From Terrimesophilobacter sp038243605 (GTDB taxonomy: Bacteria; Actinomycetota; Actinomycetes; Actinomycetales; Microbacteriaceae), in NCBI GenBank assembly GCA_038243605.1, contig JBBSQX010000002.1, forward strand, positions 1 through 64,000: a stretch of DNA of 64,000 nt, given 5' to 3'. Below, one piece after another: positions 17,011-26,616 of this stretch. The notes beneath the pieces are model-generated. The model saw only the letters and a list, made by a program, of their open reading frames with translations. It ran no database searches and was not told the origin of the DNA. Each line of letters begins with the position of its first letter. The first letter of the stretch is position 1. A program made the translations under genes and the position numbers.

Positions 17011-18564
17011 CTACAAACTGCGCCCGTCATCCCATAGCCGGTCCGAGGTGCCGCCGATCAGTGCGGCCGCAGACATTGCCTGCGCGTCAGTGAACGACGC
17101 GATGTAGTCGATGACGGCACGCGCACGCGCAAGTCGAGCGATGTCACCCCCGTAGCCGGGATCAGTACGCGCAAGTTCGGCGTACGACTCGATGGTCGCC
17201 TCCACTGAGTCGAGCAGTCGGCGAGGGGCCCGCGGGGCATCACTGGGGTCAGCAAGCCACGCATGAAAACCCTCGACGAGGGATTCAAGCACGCGTGCCT
17301 GGCCGCGCTGGTAAATGGTGAGGTCGGCCCGGTCGAGCACGAAGCGAGTGTGCACGAACTTGAGAACGACGACATCGTGCCAGGCGTCCTGAGCCAAACG
17401 CACGTGGCCGCTGCGCACATTCGGGTTCGCCTCGAACGCGATCGCCCCTTTGAGGCGATTGATCCAGTGACGCGTGAAAGCGTCGACCCTCCGCTCCGCA
17501 TCGATTCCACCGTCGAAGGGGATCGACAGCAGGCTCTCGACGAGCCGCTCTTTTACACGGAGAACGGCATCCCGAAACTCGCCTTCATTGGCGATCCAGC
17601 CATCTTTCTTCGCGATATGCCGCCACGCGCGCTCGAGCGAATTTCCTGGAGTGCGCAGCGTTCGTTCGAGCGTCTCGTCGTCAACGCGGGAGAGAGCGGC
17701 GTGGTTATCGATCCAGCCATCCAGCTCACCAGCCACCGTCGGATACTGCAGAACACCTGCCCGGTAAAAGTCGTCGAGGTCATGTACGGAGTAGGCGATG
17801 TCATCGGCGACATCCATCACAGAGCATTCGACCGTTTGCTGATGCTCACCGATGCGCGGGTATCGACTTTTCACCTCCATCAGTTCTCGGGAATCCAGTG
17901 CGTAGGCCGAGAACTTGGCGGCCCCGCCCTCTGGGTCGACTCCGACGCCCCGCGGTAGCTGATGTGCCTGAGTCGCGGTTGTGGGGTTCCAATCATTGCG
18001 GGCCCACGGGTACTTGAGCACGGCGGCCCTCACCGCCACCGTCAGGTTGAGGCCTCGCTCGCTCACGTCGCAATTGTCAAGATCCGTCAGGATATGAAAC
18101 GTCTGGGCGTTTCCCTCGAACCCATCGGCGAGGCCGAGGCGTTCTCTCGCCAAACGATCAAGCACTTGCTCGCCGAGATGCCCAAAGGGAGGATGCCCGA
18201 GGTCGTGGGCGCTCGCCGCTGCCTGAACGACGATGTGATCGCAACCGCCCAGCTCGGTGATGGCCTTCCAGTCAGCTCCACCCCGGTGGCGAAGCGAAAC
18301 GGCGATAGAGCGTGCGACGGCGGTGACTTTGAGCGAATGGGTGAGTCGATTGTGAATCACCGTGCCAGACCCGGCCTGAGGAATCACCTGCGTGACAGCG
18401 GAAAGCCTAGAGAAGTAGGGGGAGAAGCGGATGCGCTCCAGATCGACCCGGAACGCGCTGTCAACGCCGTCGGGGAGGTTTTCGGCAACCGTGCGCTCCA
18501 CGGCGCTGATCGATGACGTATCGCTCGTGTCTGCGGGGTGTTTGGTGAATTCTGAGTTGTGCAT
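17011..18564 (-). CDS. dgt: Deoxyguanosinetriphosphate triphosphohydrolase-like HD protein
   Basis: A 517-residue dNTPase of the HD superfamily. The metal-binding residues are visible: His76 in NRLTHSLKV, the HD pair 120-121 in AHDLGHPPFGHLGEQ, and a later VMDVADDIAYSVHD with the distal Asp. The C-terminal helical region is of normal length. These enzymes hydrolyse dGTP or other dNTPs to the deoxynucleoside and triphosphate and so help set dNTP pools. In many actinobacteria the gene lies beside DNA replication genes, but here its neighbours are thrE and the DUF3151 gene. Confidence 0.93.
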   Translation of the reverse strand: MHNSEFTKHPADTSDTSSISAVERTVAENLPDGVDSAFRVDLERIRFSPYFSRLSAVTQVIPQAGSGTVIHNRLTHSLKVTAVARSIAVSLRHRGGADWKAITELGGCDHIVVQAAASAHDLGHPPFGHLGEQVLDRLARERLGLADGFEGNAQTFHILTDLDNCDVSERGLNLTVAVRAAVLKYPWARNDWNPTTATQAHQLPRGVGVDPEGGAAKFSAYALDSRELMEVKSRYPRIGEHQQTVECSVMDVADDIAYSVHDLDDFYRAGVLQYPTVAGELDGWIDNHAALSRVDDETLERTLRTPGNSLERAWRHIAKKDGWIANEGEFRDAVLRVKERLVESLLSIPFDGGIDAERRVDAFTRHWINRLKGAIAFEANPNVRSGHVRLAQDAWHDVVVLKFVHTRFVLDRADLTIYQRGQARVLESLVEGFHAWLADPSDAPRAPRRLLDSVEATIESYAELARTDPGYGGDIARLARARAVIDYIASFTDAQAMSAAALIGGTSDRLWDDGRSL

Positions 18565-18648
18565 CCGCTCCAGTCCACCATGAGAAGTGGCTGCCTGACA
18601 AACATCTCAACAGCCATTCTCACGTCATGAAACGGATACCGTAGGGCC

Positions 18649-19068
18649 ATGATCACTAATTTGCTCGGCCCTGACCCAACTCTTCTTTCCGAAGAACCTG
18701 ATGTGCTTGCCTCGATCGCCAACGCCGACGTAGAGCCCGCCGACGTCGTCATCGGCCATCCGACATCGCCGCTGGCGTGGGCTCTGCTGGCGAACCACGC
18801 GTTCGAGGAGAAAAAGGTCATCGAATCTTACGCTTTTGCCCGGGTCGGCTACCACCGCGGTCTTGATGCACTGCGCCGTGCAGGTTGGAAAGGGCAAGGC
18901 CCCGTTCCGTGGTCGCATGGTGCCAACCGCGGGGTATTGCTGGCAATTTACGCCCTGCATCGCGCGGCGGATGCGATTGGTGAAGAAGACGAGGTTGAGC
19001 GCTTGGCGGCGTTTCTCGAAGACTCGGACCCGACGGCAGTCGCGAGTATTGAGGCCGAACTCGGGTGA
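18649..19068 (+). CDS. DUF3151 protein
   Basis: A 139-residue protein matching the actinobacterial DUF3151 family, with an N-terminal NLLGPDPTLL, a central HPTSPLAWALLANHAFE and RVGYHRGLDALRRAGWKGQG followed by a helical end. The function is unknown, although it is widely conserved in the phylum. Its last codons overlap an alternative GTG start (19065) of the following formylglycine-generating enzyme gene, so the two are probably co-transcribed. Confidence 0.88.
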   Translation: MITNLLGPDPTLLSEEPDVLASIANADVEPADVVIGHPTSPLAWALLANHAFEEKKVIESYAFARVGYHRGLDALRRAGWKGQGPVPWSHGANRGVLLAIYALHRAADAIGEEDEVERLAAFLEDSDPTAVASIEAELG

Positions 19069-19073
19069 CAAAC

Positions 19074-20018
19074 ATGCCGTCAGATTTGGTACCTATTCCT
19101 GCCGGTACGTTTCTGATGGGGTCTCACCGCCACTACCCGGAGGAAGCCCCCCAGCACCGGGTTCGAATCGCTGCGTTTCAGATTGAGCGCGCACCAGTGA
19201 CGAACCGACAGTTTGCGGTTTTTGTGGATGAGACCGGTTATGTGACGGTGGCCGAGCAACCGTTGGATATTCACGAGTACTCGCACATGACAGCCGAGCA
19301 GCGAGCGCCCGGAAGCCTTGTGTTCCACGAGAGCGAAGGGCCGCTCGATCTGCGCAATTGGCGCCTGTGGTGGGAGTGGCGAGCAGGCGCCGACTGGCGG
19401 CATCCGTTTGGCGCCGAATCGAACATCGATAACCGTGATGATCACCCGGTGGTGCAGGTTTCGTATGCGGATGCCTCGGCATACGCGTTGTGGGCAGGCA
19501 TGCGGCTTCCCACTGAAACCGAGTGGGAATGTGCCGCGCGCGGGGGAGCGGATGGTCTTGACTTCGCGTGGGGAAACGAATTGCATCCGAACGGGCAACT
19601 GTTGGCAAACACCTGGCAGGGTTCGTTCCCGTACCGCAATGACGGCGCATTGGGCTGGCGCGGAACCTCACCGATAGGTAGCTTCACCGCCAACGGATAC
19701 GGGCTTTACGATATGATTGGCAATGTCTGGGAATGGACGTCGAGCGAGTTCACCGCACACCATCGGGATGCGGCGGCAGTGCGCGCTGTCGAAGTCGAGA
19801 CCGATGACACCGCGGATTCTGGTGGGTGCACGTGCGGGCCGTCTGATGACCCGCACTCTGTCGCAAAACCTAATCCGTCGATCCGGCGGGTGAGCAAGGG
19901 CGGCTCCCATCTTTGTGCACCCGAATACTGTCAGAGATACCGCCCAGCCGCTAGGTCGCCGCAGACCGAAGATTCCGCAACCACTAACCTGGGCTTTCGG
20001 TGCGCCACCGACGCGTGA
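19074..20018 (+). CDS. Formylglycine-generating enzyme (SUMF1 family)
   Basis: A 314-residue protein with the complete FGE fold. It begins VPIPAGTFLMGS, has the RLPTETEWECAARGG segment, MIGNVWEWT, and the copper-binding active-site cysteines C281 and C286 in GGSHLCAPEYCQRYR. FGE oxidises a cysteine in the CxPxR motif of sulfatases to C-alpha-formylglycine. A sulfatase with exactly that motif is encoded two genes downstream (21518), which makes the assignment firm. I use ATG 19074; GTG 19065, overlapping the previous stop, is an alternative. Confidence 0.95.
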   Translation: MPSDLVPIPAGTFLMGSHRHYPEEAPQHRVRIAAFQIERAPVTNRQFAVFVDETGYVTVAEQPLDIHEYSHMTAEQRAPGSLVFHESEGPLDLRNWRLWWEWRAGADWRHPFGAESNIDNRDDHPVVQVSYADASAYALWAGMRLPTETEWECAARGGADGLDFAWGNELHPNGQLLANTWQGSFPYRNDGALGWRGTSPIGSFTANGYGLYDMIGNVWEWTSSEFTAHHRDAAAVRAVEVETDDTADSGGCTCGPSDDPHSVAKPNPSIRRVSKGGSHLCAPEYCQRYRPAARSPQTEDSATTNLGFRCATDA

Positions 20019-20108
20019 GATCGGGAACGCGAGTCAGCCGACAGTTGCGTTCGCGCAGGCTTGCAGAAACGGGAACAGCCAGTAATACTTGAGCAACTGG
20101 GTCAAGCG

Positions 20109-20122
20109 TCCCACTTGTGGGA
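20109..20122. promoter_or_regulatory. Inverted repeat upstream of the sulfatase-linked MFS gene
   Basis: The palindrome tcccacttgtggga (6-bp arms, 2-base centre) lies in the 241-base gap between the FGE gene and the MFS gene. It could be an operator for the carrier-sulfatase pair. No regulator gene is adjacent, so this is a suggestion only. Confidence 0.3.
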
Positions 20123-20259
20123 TGTCGGGGGTCAGTTCCTGTGCGGGCAATGGCGCCCCAAGAGAGGACTGCTATGAAGCAGTGCAAACACGAACGTACG
20201 CAAGAGCATGGCTCTCTGAGACTCGACCAATGCGCACTCGTGCAACGCAGAACGCACTG

Positions 20260-21486
20260 ATGAGCGCCGAGCCCCTGGTGGCACCGAACACCGAAGCTGC
20301 CATCCGCCCGGTTTCTCTCCCGTGGCTTATCGGATTCGGCATGGCCTGGTTCGGTTTCTGGCTTCTCGTCATGCTGCCGGGTCAGTTCATGGTGCAAAAA
20401 CTGGTCAGTCTTATTTCACCAGAAAATAAAGAGACGGTCGCGTCATTTCTTCTCGGTCTGATGACCGTCGTTATTCTTCTTTCGGTACCCATTGTTGGGT
20501 GGTTCTGCGACCGAACCCGCCCGCGATTTGGTCGCCGCAAAACGTGGGCGCTGGGTGGTTTCGTCGTCGCCACGTTCCCGTTCGCCCTTATCGGATCGCA
20601 AACCTCAGTCGCGGTTGTTGCGGCACTTCTTGCGTTGGTCGCACTTGGGCAGGCGACAGTGCTCGTCTCGCTGTCGGCCATGATTGCTGACCAGGTGCCG
20701 CGGCGTCAGCGGGGTAGAGCCTCCGCCGCCATGGGTGTGCCGCAAGTCATCGCGCTGGCCGGCGGAATGGTGCTTCTCACCGAGTTTGTCACCGACATTT
20801 CCTCGAGCTGGATGGTGATTGGTGGCCTCGCGTTGGTAAGCCCCCTGCCGTTCCTTCTGACCATCAAAGAACCTGAGCTCGCGCCGCGAGAAACCATCGC
20901 CGCGCTACCGAGACTTTCGCTCGCCTCACCGAAGTATCGTGACTATTACTGGGCGATGCTGTCGCGCGTGCTGATCAACGCGGGCAATCTGGTGGGCACC
21001 ACATATCTTCTGTTCTTCATCTCGGATGCACTGCACATCAAAGACGCTGATGGTGCACTCACCACTTTGATTCTGATCTACCTCGCCGCCTGCTTGGGAG
21101 CATCGTGGCTGGGCGGAGTGCTCAGCGACAGGTTGAACAACCGCCGCCTCTTCGTCGCCATCTCTGCCGGGTTGCAGGCTGCCGCGGCATTTGTGCTCGC
21201 ATTCTCACCAACCTGGCCAAGCGCCATGGTCGCGGCCGTGCTGCTCGGTATTGGCTACGGATTGTTCTTGTCAGTTGACCAGGCGCTCATCACCGACCTG
21301 CTGCCCAATCCGTCAACGCGCGCGCGTGACCTCGGAATCATCAACTCGGCGCAGCACATCCCGATTGCCGTTCTGATTGGTGGGTTTGTTCTGGCCTTCG
21401 CTGGCTACACCGAGCTTTACGCCATCGCCGGTGTGATGATCGTGATTGGTGGGGTGGTTGTTTATCGCATCCGCTCTGTTCGCTGA
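20260..21486 (+). CDS. MFS transporter of the sulfatase cluster
   Basis: A protein of about 408 residues with twelve membrane helices. The motif after helix 2 reads GWFCDRTRPRFGRRKTWALGG and that after helix 8 GGVLSDRLNNRRLF, as in MFS sugar carriers and close to the carrier at 1520-2839. I start at ATG 20260 because the opening MSAEPLVAPNTEA parallels that of the paralogue; ATG 20230 is possible. It sits between FGE and sulfatase genes, so it probably imports the sulfated substrate or exports or imports the desulfated product. Confidence 0.85.
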   Translation: MSAEPLVAPNTEAAIRPVSLPWLIGFGMAWFGFWLLVMLPGQFMVQKLVSLISPENKETVASFLLGLMTVVILLSVPIVGWFCDRTRPRFGRRKTWALGGFVVATFPFALIGSQTSVAVVAALLALVALGQATVLVSLSAMIADQVPRRQRGRASAAMGVPQVIALAGGMVLLTEFVTDISSSWMVIGGLALVSPLPFLLTIKEPELAPRETIAALPRLSLASPKYRDYYWAMLSRVLINAGNLVGTTYLLFFISDALHIKDADGALTTLILIYLAACLGASWLGGVLSDRLNNRRLFVAISAGLQAAAAFVLAFSPTWPSAMVAAVLLGIGYGLFLSVDQALITDLLPNPSTRARDLGIINSAQHIPIAVLIGGFVLAFAGYTELYAIAGVMIVIGGVVVYRIRSVR

Positions 21487-21517
21487 ACACCCTGTTTGGT
21501 TTGCCTAGGAGAAGAAG

Positions 21518-23359
21518 TTGAAAGCCATCGTCGTCATGTTCGACACCCTGAACCGGCATTTCTTGCCGCCGTATGGTGCGGAGGGCGTCCACGCGCCCAA
21601 CTTTGAGCGACTGGCCTCCCGGTCCGTGCAGTTCGACAACTGCTACGGCGGCAGCATGCCCTGCATGCCAGCGCGGCGCGAGATGCATACCGGGCGGTAC
21701 AACTTTCTGCACCGCGGATGGGGCCCGCTCGAACCCTTCGATGACTCTGTGCCGCAAATGTTGGGGGAGGCCGGCATCTATACGCACCTGGTCACTGACC
21801 ACCAGCACTATTGGCTCGACGGGGGAGCCACATACCATCCTCGGTTTCGATCGTTCGAGTTCTTTCGCGGGCAAGAAGGGGACGAGTGGAAGGGCCAGGT
21901 CGCCGACCCAGACCTCACGAACGTCACCCCTTATGCGAGCAATCGCCAACTACGTAGGCAGGATGTGATCAACCGTCAGTACATGGCAGGCGAGGCCGAT
22001 CATCCGCAAACCCAAACCTTCGACGCCGGGCTGCACTTCATCGATGTAAACAAAAACGAAGACGACTGGATGCTGCAGATCGAAACCTTCGACCCGCATG
22101 AACCGTTCTTCAGCTACGAGAAGTACCACGAGCTCTATCGCGAGGAGGGTGCTGGCACAGGAGTGACCCAGAATGGAGTCGACTTCGATTGGCCGGACTA
22201 CAAACCAGTCACGGAAAGCTCCGAACAAATATCTCACGTGCGGAATCGCTACTCTGCGCTTCTGTCGATGTGCGACGCCTCCCTCGGCCGTGTTCTGGAT
22301 GCCATGGATGAGAACGATATGTGGCACGACACCATGCTGATCGTGTGTACTGACCACGGTTTGCTCCTCGGCGAGCACGAGTGGTTAGGCAAGAACGTTC
22401 CACCGTTCTTCGACGAAACCATTCACACACCGCTGTTTGTGTGGGACCCACGATCCGAGCGGGCGGGCGAGCGAAGCGATGCGCTCGTACAGACCATCGA
22501 CTTTGGGCCGACGCTGCTTGATTACTTTGGGCAACAACTGACTCCGTCGATGCAGGGCCGACCGCTCTCTGACGTGATGGGCAAGACTGATTCGGGTCGT
22601 GGGTCCGTGGATGCGAGTGATGCGCAGCACGCGAGTCCGGCGCCAATCCGCGAGGCTGCACTGTTCGGCATCCACGGTGGTCACGTGAATGTCACTGATG
22701 GACGATACGTCTACATGCGCTCGTGTGCCACAGACGACAATCTGCCGCTCGCAGAGTACACCCTGATGCCGACAAACATGCGTGGCCGTTTCTCCGTCGA
22801 GACGCTCGCTCACGCAAAGCTGGTGTCTGCGCTGCCCTTCACGAAGGGTCTCTCCGTTTTGCGGGTTCCCGCCATCGCCGCAACGAATCCCAGACCATTC
22901 GGCACCATGCTTTTCGACCTCCACACCGATCCGGCTCAGAAGAACTCTCTGGTCGATGACGAACTTGAACTGCGCATGGCCGAACTGCTGGTGCAATTAA
23001 TGCGTGAATCGGATGCGCCGGATGAGCAATACGTGCGCCTAGGTTTGCCGCAAAACGGTGCCGTCACTTCTGAACATCTGCTTCTTCGCGCAGCGCCCTC
23101 TGATACGGGAGAGCCTGCTGGAGCTTCGCATGCCGAATTTGAGGGCACCCTGATCGCGACCCTGACGGTTCGTGAACTTCTCGATCGGGAAGACACCCGG
23201 GAGGTGTTACGCGCTGTGCTTGGCCCGATCGCCGACAGTCCGCTGCCTCAGGATGCCTACGACATGACGCTCGTTCAGATCGCTACTGTCACGGTGGGGA
23301 TGCTCCCCGTCGAAGCATTGCGTGCGCTCTCAGCGGGGTTCAGTCAGCTCAGTGAGTGA
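21518..23359 (+). CDS. Sulfatase with formylglycine (Cys-type) active site
   Basis: A 613-residue type I sulfatase. It starts at TTG 21518 behind a strong AGGAGAAG site. Asp9 in VVMFDTLNR begins the metal site, and the maturation motif CMPAR (C49, P51, R53) followed by HTGR is the FGE target. Later ligands are visible in LQIETFDPHEPF and CTDHGLLLGEHEWLGKN. There is no signal peptide, so it acts in the cytoplasm on imported sulfate esters. The C-terminal 100 residues are an unusual extra part with no obvious match. It is longer than the common 450-550 residue size. Confidence 0.93.
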   Translation: MKAIVVMFDTLNRHFLPPYGAEGVHAPNFERLASRSVQFDNCYGGSMPCMPARREMHTGRYNFLHRGWGPLEPFDDSVPQMLGEAGIYTHLVTDHQHYWLDGGATYHPRFRSFEFFRGQEGDEWKGQVADPDLTNVTPYASNRQLRRQDVINRQYMAGEADHPQTQTFDAGLHFIDVNKNEDDWMLQIETFDPHEPFFSYEKYHELYREEGAGTGVTQNGVDFDWPDYKPVTESSEQISHVRNRYSALLSMCDASLGRVLDAMDENDMWHDTMLIVCTDHGLLLGEHEWLGKNVPPFFDETIHTPLFVWDPRSERAGERSDALVQTIDFGPTLLDYFGQQLTPSMQGRPLSDVMGKTDSGRGSVDASDAQHASPAPIREAALFGIHGGHVNVTDGRYVYMRSCATDDNLPLAEYTLMPTNMRGRFSVETLAHAKLVSALPFTKGLSVLRVPAIAATNPRPFGTMLFDLHTDPAQKNSLVDDELELRMAELLVQLMRESDAPDEQYVRLGLPQNGAVTSEHLLLRAAPSDTGEPAGASHAEFEGTLIATLTVRELLDREDTREVLRAVLGPIADSPLPQDAYDMTLVQIATVTVGMLPVEALRALSAGFSQLSE

Positions 23360-24542
23360 GCAGACCGCGCTGCACAATCGCGTGACGCGCGTCTTCTTCC
23401 CACAGCGCTGATGGGTCTTCCAGCGGGTTGGCATTCAGGACCACTGCGTCGCCGTAGGCGCCCACCTCAAGGTGCCCAAGGCTGCTATCGCCGATGCGAT
23501 CGGCGTTCACCGCGGTCATCGAGTGCAGCGCTTCCGCTGCCCCGATTGCATCAATTTGTAGTCGCACGCCGTTCAGTTGATCGTCTTCGACATCACCCAT
23601 GAGGTCGGTTCCGAACCCCACACGTACTCCGGCGGCAAGCGCCAACTGCGCGGCCTCTTGCCCCTTTGACAGCACTTCAAGGTTCTTGGCCAATGAGATC
23701 GGATTGAGGCCAAGGCCAGCGCCCCGACGGTCCATTGCGTCATAAGCAGCAAGGGTGGGAATCAGAAACACGTTTCGCTCTGCCATCGCCTGCGCGGTCG
23801 CGCTATCGATGAGGTTTCCGTGTTCGATGCAGGTCACGCCGTTTTCGATGGAGTGCATGACCGACTCTGAAGAGTACGAGTGCGCGGTCACGTAGCTGCC
23901 ACGACGCGCAGCTTCATCAGTGGCCGCCCGCAGCTCTTCTGCCGAATACTGCGGAATGCGCACAGGGTCGGTCAGCGAAAACACGCCGCCAGAAGTCATC
24001 ACCTTGATGGCGTGGGCGCCAGTGCGCAAGCGATTCCGCACGGCAAGACGGATGGCTTCCACGCCATCCACGAGCTCGCACATGTGCCCATGACTGAAGC
24101 ACACATCGACGTGTTCGTTTCTCGGGTCACCGTGGCCACCCGTTTGGCTCATCGCTGGACCGGTGAAAAGGTAGCGAGGTGATTCGAACAAACCGGCTTC
24201 GGCCGCACGCTGAAGACCAATATCTCCACCCGCCACATCGCGAACGGTCGTGAACCCACGCCTGAGCGCTTTCTCAAGTCGGCGTGCACCATTGAGTGCG
24301 GCGAAGCTGAGGGGACCGCGTTCGATTTCGAACCCGTCCATGCTGACCGCATAGGCGTGAAAGTGGGCGTCGATGAGGCCGGGGATTACCCACTTGCCCG
24401 ATCCGTCTATCGTCGTGGTGGTGCTGTCGGGCCGCTCGGTCACTTTGCCATCAATAATGGCCACATCGCGCAGCACAAAGCCCATTTCTTTACCCACCCA
24501 GACGTGTGCGCCGGTGATGGTAAGTGAGCCTGACTGTGCCAT
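23349..24542 (-). CDS. Metal-dependent amidohydrolase (imidazolonepropionase/prolidase-like)
   Basis: A 397-residue amidohydrolase-superfamily protein. The first metal ligands are H60 and H62 in DAHFHAY, K180 lies in HAIKVMTSGG, further histidines are in VTAHSYSSE and IEHGN, and the last Asp is in FGTDLMGD. An N-terminal beta-sandwich segment (ITGAHVWVGKE) and its C-terminal partner (DAVVLNANPLEDPSALW) frame the barrel. ATG 24542 has a perfect AAAGGAG site. Its 3' end overlaps the convergent sulfatase gene by 11 bases. The substrate could be an amide or cyclic amide connected to the sulfatase pathway, but that is a guess. Confidence 0.9.
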   Translation of the reverse strand: MAQSGSLTITGAHVWVGKEMGFVLRDVAIIDGKVTERPDSTTTTIDGSGKWVIPGLIDAHFHAYAVSMDGFEIERGPLSFAALNGARRLEKALRRGFTTVRDVAGGDIGLQRAAEAGLFESPRYLFTGPAMSQTGGHGDPRNEHVDVCFSHGHMCELVDGVEAIRLAVRNRLRTGAHAIKVMTSGGVFSLTDPVRIPQYSAEELRAATDEAARRGSYVTAHSYSSESVMHSIENGVTCIEHGNLIDSATAQAMAERNVFLIPTLAAYDAMDRRGAGLGLNPISLAKNLEVLSKGQEAAQLALAAGVRVGFGTDLMGDVEDDQLNGVRLQIDAIGAAEALHSMTAVNADRIGDSSLGHLEVGAYGDAVVLNANPLEDPSALWEEDARHAIVQRGLLTH

Positions 24543-24695
24543 GTGTGTACTCCTTTTGTTGCTGCCGTGATAGAAAGACCAAAATGTTCTCCCCCTGACC
24601 CTATGCCCACTGCTCATGCTGTAGCTGGGTTGACGCTCGCTCTGGCAGAGGTCGTCCCGTAGCGTGGATGACATGCAGATAGCCGGGGTGTGTTG

Positions 24696-25361
24696 ATGGG
24701 TTCCGCCGAGCATCCGGACGGCCGCGAATACTGGGAAGAACGCTACGCGGAGCCTGGGCTTTCATGGAGCGGCGAGCCGAATCCAGTTTTGGTCGCCGAG
24801 ATTGCCGATGTAACGCCCGGAGTAGCGCTCGATGTAGGTAGTGGCGAAGGTGCGGATGCGCTCTGGCTCGCACGGCAGGGGTGGTACGTCACTGGTGTCG
24901 ATATCGCATCGAATGCTCTCGAGAAGGCGCGCGCTCACGCTGTGACTGTTGACCGGCATGCGGCGGCCCGCATCGACTGGCAGCAACAGGACCTCACTGA
25001 TTGGGTTCCAGAGCCGCAGTCCTTCGACCTTGTCTCGGCCCAGTTTATGCAGCTCACTGAGCCAGCACGTTCAGTGATCTTTCGCTCGTTGGCGACAGCA
25101 GTTGCGCCCGGAGGCACGCTACTCATCGTTGGCCATGACGCCTCCGATTTCAGAGGCGACTCGGGCCATCGTGCGCACCTCATAGAGAAGCTCTTCAGCA
25201 TCATTGACGTCGTTACCGCGATTGACGGGGAAGGATTGCACGTCGAGATTGCAGAGTCGCGTCAACGTGGCACTCCTGTTGCCGGTGGTGCTGACTTTCT
25301 GCACGACATAGTTGTGAAGGCCAGCCGTCGTGTCGACGGTGCATCCACTAACGTGGCCTAG
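24696..25361 (+). CDS. Class I SAM-dependent methyltransferase
   Basis: A protein of about 221 residues with a Rossmann methyltransferase fold. It opens with YWEERYAEPGLSWSGEPNP, a signature of TehB/thiopurine-like methyltransferases, followed by motif I ALDVGSGEGADALWLA, the acidic VTGVDIAS and motif IV FDLVSAQFMQL. The stop shares bases with the GTG start of the next P450 gene (TAGTG), so the two are coupled. GTG 24690 is an alternative start. Its place beside the P450 and the Ole-like operon suggests O- or S-methylation of a pathway product, but a detoxification role is equally possible. Confidence 0.85.
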   Translation: MGSAEHPDGREYWEERYAEPGLSWSGEPNPVLVAEIADVTPGVALDVGSGEGADALWLARQGWYVTGVDIASNALEKARAHAVTVDRHAAARIDWQQQDLTDWVPEPQSFDLVSAQFMQLTEPARSVIFRSLATAVAPGGTLLIVGHDASDFRGDSGHRAHLIEKLFSIIDVVTAIDGEGLHVEIAESRQRGTPVAGGADFLHDIVVKASRRVDGASTNVA

Positions 25362-26608
25362 TGCCTGTCGCTGAAGATCTCGCCCCCGCAGTTCGCGAAC
25401 GTCGACTTTCTCCTTTTCGGGATACTCTCGGAAATTCCCCAGAGGCCCACGAATATCGCCTTCTGCGCGCTGCGCGCCCCGCCCTTCCGGTATTGAACTG
25501 GCTGGGTCAGTTCGCCAAGCCGCTCATGAAGGTGCCAAAGCTTGGCTGGATTACCGCCGACCCGCGCACGGCCCGTGCGCTCCTCAACGACCCAGAACAC
25601 GTGACGCTTCTCGGTGAGGGCGGGGTCGGGCATTTATGGGCACAGATTCTCGGGGACTGGGTCACCGAACTCTTTGACGGCCCAGGGCATCATGACTTGC
25701 GCACCAGAAGCCGAGAACTGTTTACGGACAGGAACAGCCGAACCTTCGTCGAGAATGCCTGGGGTGATCGTCTGCAGCTTGCACGCGAAAATTTTGAGGC
25801 CGGCGCAGATCTCGACCTTGCCGATCTCAGCCGCATCCTCGTCGGCCACATGGTCACCGCACTGCTGGGTATTCCGGTGGATGCTTCACGCGGCGACGAT
25901 GCTTACGGTGAAATATTTCAGACCGGGGAAGAGCTGGCGAGCATTGCGCTGGGGACTACCGCCGACACCCAACTGCCCCCGCACAAGGTTGCCGCAGCGA
26001 AAGCAATTGTTGAACGACTCACCGGGCACGTCGATGCAGTATTTGCAACCGCTCCCGATGACACCGTTATTGGCCGTTGCCGTGAGCTTGGCGTCACCTT
26101 GTCGCAGACGAAAGGGCTTGCGACTCTTCTCATGGTCGCCGGCACCGAAACAGCTGCCTCTGCAATGGCGCGGATGGCGGCGCTTCTCGCCGACAGCGGG
26201 GAACAGCATCGACTTCTCGCCATGCCAGAGCATCGCGAAGACGCGGTGCGCGAGGCCCTTCGTGTCACAAGCCCTGCTCCACTGATTGGGCGCTCAGTAC
26301 TCAAAAATTTTGAGATCGGCGAGCGCATGCTGCATGCAGGAGACCGCATCATGATTCTCACCTGGACGGCAAACAACCTCGTTGGCGGGTTCCGAATCGA
26401 TCGGCCGTACGTGGCACAAAATCGTCAACTCTGGTTTGGTGCCGGGCGGCACCTGTGCCTTGGTGCGCCACTCGCCAAAGCGGAACTTAATGCCGTGGTG
26501 GATCTGCTGCTGGGGGATGGAAGACCGTTCGAGATCGTCTCGCGCCAGTACGGTAAGCGCGTGCTGATTCCCGCGTACCATTCACTCGTCGTGCGAAAGG
26601 TTCGGTGA
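25361..26608 (+). CDS. Cytochrome P450
   Basis: A complete 415-residue soluble bacterial P450. The I-helix oxygen-activation motif reads AGTETAAS (residues 260-267), the ExxR motif EALR is at 298-301, and the heme-ligand loop FGAGRHLCLGAPLA has C366. The GTG start overlaps the stop of the methyltransferase gene. It converges on the Ole-like operon, with only eight bases between the stops. Its C-terminus (LWFGAG...CLGAPLA, then VLIPAYHSLVV) closely resembles that of the P450 half of the fusion at 29120-31102, so the two are probably paralogues acting in one pathway. Redox partners are not encoded nearby. Confidence 0.92.
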   Translation: MPVAEDLAPAVRERRLSPFRDTLGNSPEAHEYRLLRAARPALPVLNWLGQFAKPLMKVPKLGWITADPRTARALLNDPEHVTLLGEGGVGHLWAQILGDWVTELFDGPGHHDLRTRSRELFTDRNSRTFVENAWGDRLQLARENFEAGADLDLADLSRILVGHMVTALLGIPVDASRGDDAYGEIFQTGEELASIALGTTADTQLPPHKVAAAKAIVERLTGHVDAVFATAPDDTVIGRCRELGVTLSQTKGLATLLMVAGTETAASAMARMAALLADSGEQHRLLAMPEHREDAVREALRVTSPAPLIGRSVLKNFEIGERMLHAGDRIMILTWTANNLVGGFRIDRPYVAQNRQLWFGAGRHLCLGAPLAKAELNAVVDLLLGDGRPFEIVSRQYGKRVLIPAYHSLVVRKVR

Positions 26609-26616
26609 CCAGCAGC

